DNA from: Prevotellaceae bacterium
Lineage (GTDB): Bacteria > Bacteroidota > Bacteroidia > Bacteroidales > UBA932
NCBI GenBank assembly: GCA_031273485.1
Contig: JAISRS010000141.1
Coordinates: forward strand, 1 to 7,024
Reading direction: 5' to 3'
DNA: 7,024 nt
Shown: positions 1 through 6,599 of the stretch, in pieces
Numbering within the stretch: position 1 is the stretch's first letter
Layout: every line of letters starts with the position of its first letter
Position numbers and translations under genes: made by a program
Notes under the pieces: model-generated
The model's database searches: none
The model's input: only the letters and a program-made list of their open reading frames with translations
What the model was told of the DNA's origin: nothing

Positions 1-563
1 GCCAGCAGGTAAGCCACATAGTTATACAAATCGTTTTCGGTCAGCAATTCGAGATTGGACGCAAAATGACGGTTTAATATTTTTCCGGCGGCTTCATAAT
101 AAATCTTGAGTTGCTCGAACTTCAACTGCTGGTTTGGAGACTTGATTTTACCCAATGTGTTGCGCGTCCGTTTGGCAAATAATGTTTCTATCATTCTCGC
201 GGGCATCTGTTCGGAAGCGCTTCCCTTGCGAATATACGTGCCTTTTTCGGACATTCCGTATTTTCGGAGATAGTACGGCTTCTCTATTCCGCCGGCAACA
301 AGAATTTTGATAACATCTTTATTCGCATGTGTTTCCGCAATAATGTCAAACAATCCCATACACGACGGCAGGATATTATTTTTCAAACGGTCTTTTATTT
401 TCAGCTGTGCTGCGTCCGTATCCGCAATGCCAACGGGAACGCCGTTTTTGTCGATTCCGATGTAAATGATACCGCCTTCGCGATAATTCAGAAAAGCAAC
501 CACCTCCCTTTCCAAATCATCGGTTAACGTCTGTTTTAATTCTATGCGATTGGTTTCGTGCAT
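1..563 (-). CDS. AlbA_2 (Schlafen-type) domain regulator, N-terminal part, cut by window edge
   Basis: The reading frame starts at ATG 563-561 and stays open to the left edge, giving 187 residues with no stop, so the C-terminus is missing. What is visible looks like an AlbA_2 domain (the 'putative DNA-binding/ATP-binding' family once annotated as RecG-like transcriptional regulators). E8-L-K10 near the start is the usual family opening. FLNYREGGIIYIGIDKNG at 24-41 is the conserved strand-turn-strand core. KPYYLRKYGMSEKGTYIRKGSAS spans about 95-117, and MIETLF follows at 124-129. After about residue 130 comes a linker (RTRNTLGKIKS, LKFEQLKIYYEAAG) that in full-length relatives leads to a C-terminal ATPase-like and winged-helix part. 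Such full-length proteins are usually about 450-500 residues. The exact role is unknown; nucleic-acid binding or regulation is inferred from the family. The upstream leader is A/T-rich with no clear ribosome binding site. The Dabb lipoprotein stop lies 65 bp upstream in the same direction, so co-transcription is possible. Confidence 0.9.
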   Translation of the reverse strand, partial: MHETNRIELKQTLTDDLEREVVAFLNYREGGIIYIGIDKNGVPVGIADTDAAQLKIKDRLKNNILPSCMGLFDIIAETHANKDVIKILVAGGIEKPYYLRKYGMSEKGTYIRKGSASEQMPARMIETLFAKRTRNTLGKIKSPNQQLKFEQLKIYYEAAGKILNRHFASNLELLTENDLYNYVAYLL

Positions 564-603
564 TATTTTTAAAGATTTTTAAAATGTCCTACTATTATAA
601 TAC

Positions 604-630
604 AATCCCGTCAAACGACCGGCAGGGATT
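604..630. other. Inverted repeat overlapping the stop codon of the lipoprotein gene
   Basis: AATCCC at 604-609 pairs perfectly with GGGATT at 625-630, with a 15-base loop that can pair further (GTC/GAC). The right arm overlaps the TAA stop of the Dabb lipoprotein gene (631-629 on the minus strand). No T-run follows in the direction of transcription, so this is a weak candidate for an intrinsic terminator. It might act as a processing or attenuation site. Confidence 0.3.
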
Positions 631-1021
631 ATTTGCCGTTTTCCCAGTAATCCACAAATGACACTGTCTTCAGTTTGTCTTTCACCATCTCGCCCACCTT
701 TTTATGTGCCGGATGATCGACATAAGTTTTCAAACCCTCTTCGGACTCGAAACCAAACACAAAGCAGTGCGTAAACGGATGAGTCGCCGTTTTTTCGGTT
801 TGGATGTCCGTTCCCCACTCAAAGGTTTTTATTGCCTCTATTTGGGCGGGCATGTTGACAAACGCCGTTTCAATCTCCCTGACCTGTTCATCCGAAAGGT
901 CGTCGTTGAAATCAAAAAGCACAACGTGTTTCAGCAGTTTTTGCGACTGCCGTTCGGGCGCATTGCTACACGCCGCAAGTCCAAGCAGCGCCACTGATAA
1001 AACGAGTAAAACTTTGTTCAT
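629..1021 (-). CDS. Dabb-domain (stress-responsive alpha/beta barrel) lipoprotein
   Basis: This 130-residue protein starts with a lipoprotein signal: basic N-terminus MNK, hydrophobic core VLLVLSVALLG, and lipobox L15-A-A-C18, so Cys18 would be lipidated and the protein membrane-anchored. The mature part is one Dabb (dimeric alpha-beta barrel) domain. It begins with LKHVVLFDF (30-38), the hallmark first strand. A helix follows (SDEQVREIETAFVNMPAQ, 43-60), then EAIKTFEWGTD (62-72), HCFVFGFES (85-93), and a second helix with Y100-V-D-H-P-A-H (HKKVGEMVKDKL). It ends with SFVDYWENGK, the usual final strand. Dabb domains form dimers; some are enzymes, but most bacterial ones have no known substrate, and the lipid anchor places this one in the cell envelope. 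A TAnnTTTG promoter lies about 50 bp upstream. The start follows the lipoprotein signal and has no competing upstream ATG in frame. The family call is firm; the function is not. Confidence 0.92.
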   Translation of the reverse strand: MNKVLLVLSVALLGLAACSNAPERQSQKLLKHVVLFDFNDDLSDEQVREIETAFVNMPAQIEAIKTFEWGTDIQTEKTATHPFTHCFVFGFESEEGLKTYVDHPAHKKVGEMVKDKLKTVSFVDYWENGK

Positions 1022-1035
1022 AAAACTTTTATTTT

Positions 1036-1049
1036 GCCCCGCAGGGGAC
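1036..1049. other. GC-rich hairpin in the 5' leader of the lipoprotein gene
   Basis: GCCCC-GCA-GGGGAC forms a short stem in an otherwise A/T-rich leader, 15 bases before the start codon and downstream of the predicted promoter. It resembles the GTCCC/GGGAC palindromes at 1715-1734 and 1791-1803. In the mRNA it would sit next to the ribosome entry region, so it could affect translation. This is inference only. Confidence 0.4.
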
Positions 1050-1100
1050 GATTTATAACTTAATTTAAAAATGCAAAGGTAACGGAATTTTCCGGACTTC
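1044..1100 (-). repeat. Promoter-leader repeat, copy A
   Basis: This segment aligns without gaps to 1859-1915, with 46 of 57 positions identical. It contains the -7 box of the lipoprotein promoter and part of its leader hairpin. Shared blocks include GGGGACG, TTTATAA and CGGAATTTTCCG. Because the copies lie in the same orientation and both keep the TAnnTTTG box, a duplicated or dispersed promoter module is a likely explanation. Confidence 0.65.
1074..1081 (-). promoter_or_regulatory. Bacteroidota-type -7 promoter box for the Dabb lipoprotein gene
   Basis: The minus strand reads TACCTTTG, an exact match to the Bacteroidota primary-sigma -7 consensus TAnnTTTG. Transcription would start near 1067 and give a leader of about 45 bases. 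No convincing -33 TTTG lies at the usual spacing; the nearest (CAAA on the plus strand at 1107-1110) is 25 bases away, slightly too far. Confidence 0.55.
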
Positions 1101-1144
1101 GGAAGCCAAACCGCAAGTTGTGCGTTCGTGCATTTCGTCAGTCG

Positions 1145-1558
1145 TTACCGCAAACCCGTATTGTCCCTGTTTTCATTTTTACCCGTCTTAATCACGGCAG
1201 GTATCAAATAGAGCAGCACGAATAAAAACAGTACCGATCCAAGCATTATCGAACCGCCGGGAAAAACAAATTCTCCAATTAATCTCGCAAGCCAGAATAA
1301 TGCGAAAAACAGCAGAACCGCAGTCCCTAATCCTGTACTTGCCATTTCTCTGCGGCAAAAAAGAAAAACACAGCCAAACGATAATAAAAGTACTATGACT
1401 GCAATATTTAACATTTGCATCACATTGCTGTTTATCCCGTTTAATTTGACTAATTCATTTTCCCAGTCAAGCCCTTCCCAAAAGGTTATGTGAAACAGTC
1501 CCCAGAGAATAAGACCTGTTCCGCCGACAATCACGAGTACATTCTTTAATTTTTTCAT
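1145..1558 (-). CDS. Four-helix integral membrane protein of unknown function
   Basis: This 137-residue protein has four predicted membrane helices, at about 6-26, 47-68, 75-95 and 103-123. Positive charges (KK at 2-3, RR at 69-70, K124 and K127) lie on one side and the acidic loop at 27-37 (WEGLDWENE) on the other. This suggests both ends face the cytoplasm. Conserved-looking features are the loop HITFWEGLDWENELVKL, the segment INSNVMQMLNI leading into helix 2, and WLARLIGEF at the end of helix 3. I recognise the general look of small uncharacterised Bacteroidota membrane proteins but cannot assign a named domain or substrate. The start is supported by a weak Shine-Dalgarno-like AAGGAA just upstream and by the positive N-terminus. 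It appears to stand alone, with about 120 bp to the lipoprotein start downstream and 499 bp to the next gene upstream. Confidence 0.85.
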   Translation of the reverse strand: MKKLKNVLVIVGGTGLILWGLFHITFWEGLDWENELVKLNGINSNVMQMLNIAVIVLLLSFGCVFLFCRREMASTGLGTAVLLFFALFWLARLIGEFVFPGGSIMLGSVLFLFVLLYLIPAVIKTGKNENRDNTGLR

Positions 1559-1586
1559 TGTTCCTTATTTTTGATTATTAACGGCG

Positions 1587-1594
1587 CGAAGATA
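1587..1594 (-). promoter_or_regulatory. Possible -7 promoter box for the membrane protein gene
   Basis: The minus strand reads TATCTTCG, one base off TAnnTTTG, about 29 bases before the start codon. The position fits a short leader like that of the tricorn gene. The mismatch and the absence of a clear -33 box keep this tentative. Confidence 0.35.
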
Positions 1595-1710
1595 ACGCTT
1601 TTTTCGATACGCGGGGAAATTTTATTGTTTTTATTTTATCTCCCACAGCGTAAACAGTTCTGTTATGCGCAGTTTGGGCGTACGCCGTTATTTATTTTTA
1701 TGTTCATTAG

Positions 1711-1810
1711 TTGAAAAGTCCCCGCAGGGACTTTCGTATCGCGCTGCTGCCGTCTGTCCGTAAGCTAAAGCATACGGTTAATAAAGTGTCGTCCCTGCGG
1801 GACTTTGATT
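1711..1810. repeat. REP-like palindrome array (GTCCC/GGGAC hairpins around a central hairpin)
   Basis: There are three stems in 100 bp. The left one is AAAGTCCC (1715-1722) with GGGACTTT (1727-1734), an 8-bp perfect stem with a 4-base loop. The central one is CCGTAAGC (1758-1765) with GCATACGG (1770-1777), eight pairs with one mismatch. The right one is GTCCC (1791-1795) with GGGAC (1799-1803), followed by TTT. The left AAAGTCCC can also pair with the right GGGACTTT, closing the whole unit. Paired related palindromes around a spacer are typical of REP/BIME elements, often spread through a genome. Whether this one is dispersed cannot be seen from one window. Confidence 0.6.
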
Positions 1811-1858
1811 GCGAACAGGTCTTCATTATCACTTCTTTTTATTTTATGCCCCCCTTTC

Positions 1859-1915
1859 GGGGACGGTTTATAATGTATTTTTAAACGCCAAAAGTAGCGG
1901 AATTTTCCGTACTTC
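1859..1915 (-). repeat. Promoter-leader repeat, copy B (orphan)
   Basis: This is the second copy of the 57-bp leader found at 1044-1100, in the same orientation, with 46 of 57 bases identical. Like copy A it is followed, in the direction of transcription, by a short C-run/G-run hairpin (CCCC at 1851-1854 with GGGG at 1859-1862) and an A-rich stretch. Copy A runs into the lipoprotein gene; copy B runs into the REP-like array with no clear gene, and the membrane protein start is 300 bp further on. Confidence 0.6.
1889..1896 (-). promoter_or_regulatory. Orphan Bacteroidota-type -7 promoter box
   Basis: The minus strand reads TACTTTTG, an exact TAnnTTTG match inside leader copy B. If active it would transcribe leftward through the REP-like array, perhaps as a long leader for the membrane protein gene or as a small RNA. 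No clear -33 box is visible. Confidence 0.4.
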
Positions 1916-2057
1916 CATGTAATTGCTGTCCCTCTGCTTCGTCCCGTTTACTCGGTTTCGGGGTCAGTCGCGGTTTTGTCCTGCGGTTTCGTTCCCTTTT
2001 TCCGCGCCGCTGCAACTATGCCGACAGTCGTTTAGGAAACGGGCGGAAATATCGCCG

Positions 2058-3227
2058 CTACAGTTTCGCTTCCTGCAACAACTTTCCGACTTCTTTATTG
2101 AAGTTCTTTTTGTTAATGCCGGTAACCTTTTCCAATATTTTGAAAAAGTTTTCTTCATCCCTGTACGGACTACCACTCGCCAGCAACTCCATAACGGACT
2201 GAAATCCTTGTTCTTTTTCCACCTTTTGAAGAATCAGGGCATTGATAAACTGCATTGTCAAAAGAAATTTCTCATTACTTTCACCGAAATTGTAACGGTC
2301 AAAATAGAGTTTCAACCAGTCCGTTTTCTTGTCGTATTTCATTCGGGTTTTGAACAATTTTTGAATATTCTCCCAATTAATGCAAAACTCTCCGGCATAA
2401 ATATAGGCGTAACCGCATATCATGTAATGATTTCTTTTTTCCGGAGATATTGTATTATCTGCCGCCGCATGAAACAACTTATGCGGGTCGAACTCTCTGT
2501 GGGAATGTCGTTGAGTATAAAATTTTATTACCTTATCCCTGACCTTAAAATCTATCGCGTTCCAGTCTATTCCGTTGGCGGCGAGATCATAAATAATGCC
2601 TGTCAAACGCAATATGCAGGTTATATCGTCGCAATCGTTGCAGAAATATATGCCTTTCGTCGTCTCGGTATTGTTGAATTTCAGGTCATATTCCATCACT
2701 GCTTTTGCGTACTTGTCGATAGTATTTTCCATAGCGACGTCCTGATAGTAGAATGTCATATACTCAATCGTTTTCGTTTTCCAATTTCTAGTATTCCGCA
2801 CCAGAGGCGAAGAAAAAAGGAACCGGTCATCCGTCCGGTGGGCGACCAGCTCAAATACAGCTCTCAAAAGCGGCGCTCCCTTATTAATACCCATATATGA
2901 TACTTGTACCGAATACGCTTTTATGTCGGCAAGCGCTTCCACATTGATAAGATACGGCTTGAAAGTCATGGAATCTTTTTTATCCATACCTTTCATTTCG
3001 TCTATTAACAGTTCGGTTTCCGCTTTTTCGGAAGGTAATACCCATTTTTCCGTATTACCGTGCTGAATGGCGATCAAAAAATCATTCAGGTTCGCAACAA
3101 GTTGCAAACGGTCGATACTGTCTTCGGGCAGGCGAATATTATCGCCGACCGTCAAATAACTCGTCTGAGCATTTGTACTTAGCGTTGCAAATAAAACTGC
3201 AACCGTAAAAACAAGTTTTCTATTCAT
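2058..3227 (-). CDS. Secreted gluzincin-like (probably degenerate metallopeptidase) protein, partner of the tricorn homolog
   Basis: This 389-residue protein begins with a signal peptide (MNRKLVFTVAVLFATLSTNAQ, cleavage near residue 20-21), so it is exported. The N-terminal half (about 25-190) has no recognisable motif. A cysteine-rich CNDCDD lies at 196-201. The C-terminal half has the layout of a gluzincin zinc peptidase: H249-K-L-F-H253 where HExxH would be, then C271-G-Y-A-Y where EG-A-Y with the third zinc ligand would be, 17 residues after H253. A helical tail follows (FINALILQKVEKEQGF, FFKILEKVTGINKKNFNKEVGKLL) like the end of M1/MA-type domains. The catalytic Glu is replaced by Lys and the third ligand by Cys, so ordinary peptidase activity is unlikely; metal binding by His/His/Cys is conceivable. 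Its ATG lies one base after the tricorn stop (TAA-T-ATG), implying one mRNA and coupled translation. No Shine-Dalgarno is visible. The gene is firm; the fold assignment is my inference from motif order. Confidence 0.92.
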   Translation of the reverse strand: MNRKLVFTVAVLFATLSTNAQTSYLTVGDNIRLPEDSIDRLQLVANLNDFLIAIQHGNTEKWVLPSEKAETELLIDEMKGMDKKDSMTFKPYLINVEALADIKAYSVQVSYMGINKGAPLLRAVFELVAHRTDDRFLFSSPLVRNTRNWKTKTIEYMTFYYQDVAMENTIDKYAKAVMEYDLKFNNTETTKGIYFCNDCDDITCILRLTGIIYDLAANGIDWNAIDFKVRDKVIKFYTQRHSHREFDPHKLFHAAADNTISPEKRNHYMICGYAYIYAGEFCINWENIQKLFKTRMKYDKKTDWLKLYFDRYNFGESNEKFLLTMQFINALILQKVEKEQGFQSVMELLASGSPYRDEENFFKILEKVTGINKKNFNKEVGKLLQEAKL

Positions 3228-3228
3228 A

Positions 3229-6200
3229 TTATTTATTTTTTATTGCCATATCTTTCAAAATTTCTTCGATAGCCTTATCTAACTGAGGGTCATTTCCGTT
3301 GAGGCGGTCTTCGAAGGTATTTTTGACATAAATATCGGGTTTTACGCCGGCGGATTCCATGTCTTCGTTCTTCAGATTATAGCATCCCCACGAGGGAAGC
3401 CTGCAAAAAGAGCCATCGACCAGCATGGCGCCGGAGGTAAAGATTATCCACCTGTAGGTTTCCGTACCAATCAGTTTGCCTATGCCTAAGGAGCGTATTC
3501 CGTTGGATGTTACTTCGGCGTCGCTCAGGCTGCGTTCGTTGATAAGAACCACAACAGGTTTGGCGCCGGGTATCACGTTAGGGTGCGTATTCGACTGATA
3601 GTTGCGATATTTCCACGTGAAGTAGGGTTTGCGACAGAGATAGTTCAGCACTTCGTCGTGGACATTGCCGCCGTTGTTATAGCGAAGGTCAAGAATCAGA
3701 GCATCTTTATGAACGGCTTCCGTGCTCATGTCTATCAGGAAACTGTTAAGAGCGCCTGCGCCCATATCCCGCATGTGGTGATAGGCGACGCGTCCGCCGG
3801 TTTTTTCCTTTACCCGTTTGCGGCAGTCGTCTTCCCATGCGGTGTAAAACATGCTGTTCAGGCTGTTTGCCGGCACGGTATGCAGAGTGAGGTCGAAGGT
3901 GTTTTGTCCGCGGCGGAAGGTCAGCGTCGTTTCCTTTTCGCTCACCGGAGATGCAAAATAGTATTCTCTGTTTCGGCTTCGATCAACGGCGACTCCGTTT
4001 ACCGCAATCAGTTCATCGCCGGGGGCGACTTTATTTTCAGCCAAATATGCGGGCGATTCCTTCAAAACCGAGGCTACGGTGTATGGAGACAGGTTGTCGA
4101 ACAGTATCCCCGTTGCCGTTGAGCGGATACTGGTCGCTTTATGTTCCTCGCTGCCTGAGGAACTGAACCCAAGATGCGAGGAATTAAGTTCGCCAAGCAT
4201 GTCTTCCATCATGGTTCTGAAATCGCGGCGGGATTTTACGTGCGGAAGAAAACGGGAATAATAGTCGCGTTTCTTTTTCCAGTCCACTCCGTGAAATTTG
4301 GGGTCGTAGAAATTCTCGGACAGCAAAGCCCACACTTCATGGAACATCTGGCGAAATTCGTTGCCGTTGTTTTGCACAAAATTTTGTTTCAGGTCAATCT
4401 TTTTGGCGCTTGCTCCTCCAAGGTCGATAGAATATACGTTTCCCTGCTGAATCACATACAGATCCTTGCCGTTATAGCTGAAAGAAGCCGGAAAGGTGAG
4501 TTCGTTGATTTTTTTAGGAGGTTTGGAGTCAAAGTCCACGATTTCCTGCACATATACCCCGTACTGTCCTCCTTCGTGATTTGAGGAATACAGGAGATAG
4601 CTTTTTGCGCCGTTCTTCAAAATCTTGACCCATGACTGATTTCCCGACGATTGCACCGGCTCCCACCGACGCTGAATATCTTCAAGTTCAAACGAAATAT
4701 CCGTCTTGTTTTTTGCCTCGTTTGCCTTCTTCACGCTGTCGTTCTGAAAAAGTTCCCTGTATTTGTCGGTTGTATATGGCGTATCGCTGTGATTGAGTTT
4801 GATACGGAAAAGATTTCCTCTCGTGCCTTTCGGAAAAGCGGCGGCATAACGGTTTGCCGTCAGATAGAGATATTTCCCGTCGGACGACCATGCGGGAGAA
4901 TCGTCCATGGAAGCGCTGTTTGTGAGATTGAACGATTTTTTGGCTGCGAAATCGTATATGAACACGTCCCGTTCAAAGAGATTCATACCGGTATATGCCA
5001 GATATTTGTCGTCGGACGAGAACGCCATGTTATAATTTTGGAATGACCAGAACTCATTATTATCAAGTTTTTCGACCTTGTCCGTTTCGCAGCGCAGCAG
5101 TTCGAGCCGGTCGCTTCCCGTTACGAAGGCAATCAGGGAGCGGTCGTTGCCGACGGTGAGATTTTTCACCATATTGTTCGGGGTATAGACCAATTTTTCG
5201 CCGAACCGTTCTTCCGCCGATATTTTATACAGATTGTACCAGCCTTCGCGGGTACGTGTGTAATAGATGGTTTTGTTGTCTTTAGCCCACGACAGTTCCA
5301 CCACTCTTTCTTTCGGGTCGGTATTGACCCGACGTATGAAAAGCCCTTTGGTATCGCTGATAAACAGCTGTCCGCGGGATACGAAAGCGATTTTTTTCCC
5401 GTCGGGCGAAATATCGCATTCCGAAATATTCCCTTCGGTTGCATACGAGCGGGTTATGTCGGGCAGACTGCGTTCATAAACCTTGATTTGCGGCATGGAA
5501 GTTTTTCCGGAAGCCACATCGTAAAGACAAATTACGTAATCTTTCACGAACACTACTTTTTCGCCGTTGTAACTTACCTGCGGCTGTTGGATGCCTGTGG
5601 TGAAACCGGTTAATATTCGCGGTTTTCCTTTTTCAAGACAAGCGAGGTTGTATTCTCCGTTGCGTTCGTCGGTAGCCCAGTACAGGCGTCCCTTCTTGTC
5701 TGTGGACGACCATATATCCTTGCCTCTGTGGGTGGTCAGCTGCCGGTATTCCTTTTTGGCGGGATTCCACGATTTGATGTCGGGATTATTGTCGCCCCTG
5801 TATCCTTTCCGTGTGGGGAACACGAAGCTTTCGCTTGATTCGTTGAAGTAGAATACGCCGTCAGGGTCTTCGACCAGATTGACTATGGTGTTGAAATATC
5901 CCGTGAAGAGTCTTTGCGGAGTGCCGCCGTCGATGCTTACCCGGTAAGTTGTCATCATGTTGTAGCGGTTGGATTCGAAATAGACATATTTGGAATCGTG
6001 CGACCACGAACTCACTTTGTCATAACCCTCATGAAATGTAAGTTGCCGTATTGTTCCGCCCGAAACAGGCGTTACATACACGTTTGCATTCCCCTGTTCG
6101 TCGGACGAAAACGCCAGCCATTTTCCGTCGGGCGAGATTTTCGGATTAGTCTGATAGCCGGTCATTGCCGTCACCCGCGAGGCAGTGCCTCCTGCAACAG

Positions 6201-6351
6201 GCGTTTTCCATATTCCGCCGTCGTAGCAAAAATAAATTTCTTTGGCGTCGGGACTGATTGCAGGTTGTGTCGCAAAAAAAAGCGAATCCTGCGCTTTCGT
6301 CAAACCGGAAGCCAGCAGGAAAAAAATAAATACAAATATTTTATTAATCAT
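3229..6351 (-). CDS. Secreted tricorn protease homolog (S41 family)
   Basis: This 1040-residue protein has the full tricorn layout, close to the usual length of about 1030-1080. A signal peptide (1-21, ending KAQ) suggests periplasmic action, unlike archaeal cytosolic tricorn. PD40/TolB-like repeats build two beta-propellers at about 30-290 and 305-650 (ISPDGKWLAFSS at 72, ISPDGKKIAFVS at 314, WSSDGKYLYLT at 488). A helical bundle follows (about 665-735), then a PDZ domain (about 745-822, with APGDELIAVNGVAVD at 776-790), then the S41 core. The catalytic set appears intact: S725-H726 in ELNSSH, RYNNGG at 890-895, nucleophile S943 with D944 in RSLSDAE, and E999 in MESAGVKPDI. In Thermoplasma the tricorn enzyme cuts oligopeptides made by the proteasome and passes products to aminopeptidases. 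A periplasmic homolog would probably trim imported or envelope peptides. It heads a two-gene operon with the 389-residue protein. The start ATG has an A/T-rich leader and a good -7 box about 36 bases upstream. Confidence 0.96.
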   Translation of the reverse strand: MINKIFVFIFFLLASGLTKAQDSLFFATQPAISPDAKEIYFCYDGGIWKTPVAGGTASRVTAMTGYQTNPKISPDGKWLAFSSDEQGNANVYVTPVSGGTIRQLTFHEGYDKVSSWSHDSKYVYFESNRYNMMTTYRVSIDGGTPQRLFTGYFNTIVNLVEDPDGVFYFNESSESFVFPTRKGYRGDNNPDIKSWNPAKKEYRQLTTHRGKDIWSSTDKKGRLYWATDERNGEYNLACLEKGKPRILTGFTTGIQQPQVSYNGEKVVFVKDYVICLYDVASGKTSMPQIKVYERSLPDITRSYATEGNISECDISPDGKKIAFVSRGQLFISDTKGLFIRRVNTDPKERVVELSWAKDNKTIYYTRTREGWYNLYKISAEERFGEKLVYTPNNMVKNLTVGNDRSLIAFVTGSDRLELLRCETDKVEKLDNNEFWSFQNYNMAFSSDDKYLAYTGMNLFERDVFIYDFAAKKSFNLTNSASMDDSPAWSSDGKYLYLTANRYAAAFPKGTRGNLFRIKLNHSDTPYTTDKYRELFQNDSVKKANEAKNKTDISFELEDIQRRWEPVQSSGNQSWVKILKNGAKSYLLYSSNHEGGQYGVYVQEIVDFDSKPPKKINELTFPASFSYNGKDLYVIQQGNVYSIDLGGASAKKIDLKQNFVQNNGNEFRQMFHEVWALLSENFYDPKFHGVDWKKKRDYYSRFLPHVKSRRDFRTMMEDMLGELNSSHLGFSSSGSEEHKATSIRSTATGILFDNLSPYTVASVLKESPAYLAENKVAPGDELIAVNGVAVDRSRNREYYFASPVSEKETTLTFRRGQNTFDLTLHTVPANSLNSMFYTAWEDDCRKRVKEKTGGRVAYHHMRDMGAGALNSFLIDMSTEAVHKDALILDLRYNNGGNVHDEVLNYLCRKPYFTWKYRNYQSNTHPNVIPGAKPVVVLINERSLSDAEVTSNGIRSLGIGKLIGTETYRWIIFTSGAMLVDGSFCRLPSWGCYNLKNEDMESAGVKPDIYVKNTFEDRLNGNDPQLDKAIEEILKDMAIKNK

Positions 6352-6386
6352 TATTATAAAAGAATTAAACCAAATTATACTGTCCG

Positions 6387-6417
6387 CAAAGATATGTAAA
6401 ATAATTATACACGAAAA
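6387..6417 (-). promoter_or_regulatory. Bacteroidota-type promoter for the tricorn operon
   Basis: The minus strand carries TATCTTTG at 6394-6387, an exact TAnnTTTG -7 match. A weak -33-like TTTTCG lies at 6417-6412, with 17 bases between. Transcription would start near 6380, giving a leader of about 28 bases before the ATG at 6351. Neither the leader nor the gene start shows a Shine-Dalgarno, which is common in this phylum. Confidence 0.65.
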
Positions 6418-6487
6418 TCGCCGTCCGAAAACTGTCCACGATTTTTATCCACGAAATGTAAGTTCGACGCAGTCAATTACACGAATT
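6410..6487. repeat. Four CACGAWWW direct motifs upstream of the tricorn promoter
   Basis: CACGA followed by three A/T bases occurs at 6410-6417, 6437-6444, 6450-6457 and 6480-6487, all in the same orientation. The first overlaps the -33 position of the tricorn promoter. TTATCCACG at 6445-6453 is one base off the DnaA box TTATCCACA. The series may be a decayed CACGAATT-type dispersed repeat, operator sites, or chance in A/T-rich DNA. Confidence 0.4.
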
Positions 6488-6559
6488 TTCTCATCGTCGC
6501 GCCAAAAGGCTAAATCTTATTTTGAGGCGCTATGGCAGGAGGGTTGAGAAGGGGCAACG

Positions 6560-6590
6560 CGTTCGGCGTAGCGTCTCGCTACGCCGAACG
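6560..6590. repeat. Perfect palindrome, copy 1 (14-bp arms, TCT loop)
   Basis: CGTTCGGCGTAGCG (6560-6573) is the exact reverse complement of 6577-6590, with a 3-base loop TCT. The whole 31-base sequence recurs identically inside 6661-6703. Pairing stops at the edges here (G6559 against A6591). There is no T-run on either side, so it does not look like an intrinsic terminator. Confidence 0.9.
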
Positions 6591-6599
6591 AAGACTTGA

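Larger units (their letters stand above)
1559..2057. other. 499-bp intergenic region: REP-like array plus orphan leader repeat
   Basis: No protein gene is convincing here on either strand. From left to right it holds a promoter-like box for the membrane protein (1587-1594), an A/T-rich stretch with the 10-bp palindrome GGCGTACGCC (1677-1686), a palindrome cluster (1711-1810), and an orphan promoter-leader copy (1859-1915). The remaining GC-richer stretch (1916-2057), just after the stop of the 389-residue gene, shows nothing I recognise beyond a weak GCGG/CCGC stem at 2043-2058. The open frame on the plus strand from 1923 is antisense to the 389-residue gene and not real. Confidence 0.6.

Noticed and set aside
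704..1058. Two overlapping plus-strand frames opposite the Dabb lipoprotein
   Set aside because: They are shadows of a well-supported lipoprotein gene and have no promoter or recognisable domain.
1707..1826. 39-codon minus-strand frame downstream of orphan promoter copy B
   Set aside because: Its start is placed like that of the lipoprotein behind copy A, but the frame is made almost wholly of the REP-like palindromes and the peptide has no recognisable feature. Kept only as a faint possibility.
1964..2176. Minus-strand 70-codon frame overlapping the end of the 389-residue gene
   Set aside because: It is out of frame with the real gene, has a composition rich in R, K, S and C, no leader of its own and no domain.
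1923..2900. Long plus-strand open frame (325 codons)
   Set aside because: It lies antisense to the 389-residue gene, which has a signal peptide, coherent composition and operon context. The plus-strand protein is rich in F, R and C with no recognisable domain.
3583..4584. Several plus-strand open frames opposite the tricorn gene
   Set aside because: All are antisense to a complete protease with intact catalytic motifs, and their proteins resemble reverse-strand translations with no family likeness.
6242..6547. Plus-strand 101-codon frame over the tricorn start region
   Set aside because: It overlaps the signal peptide region of the tricorn gene in antisense and runs through its promoter; no coding signal.
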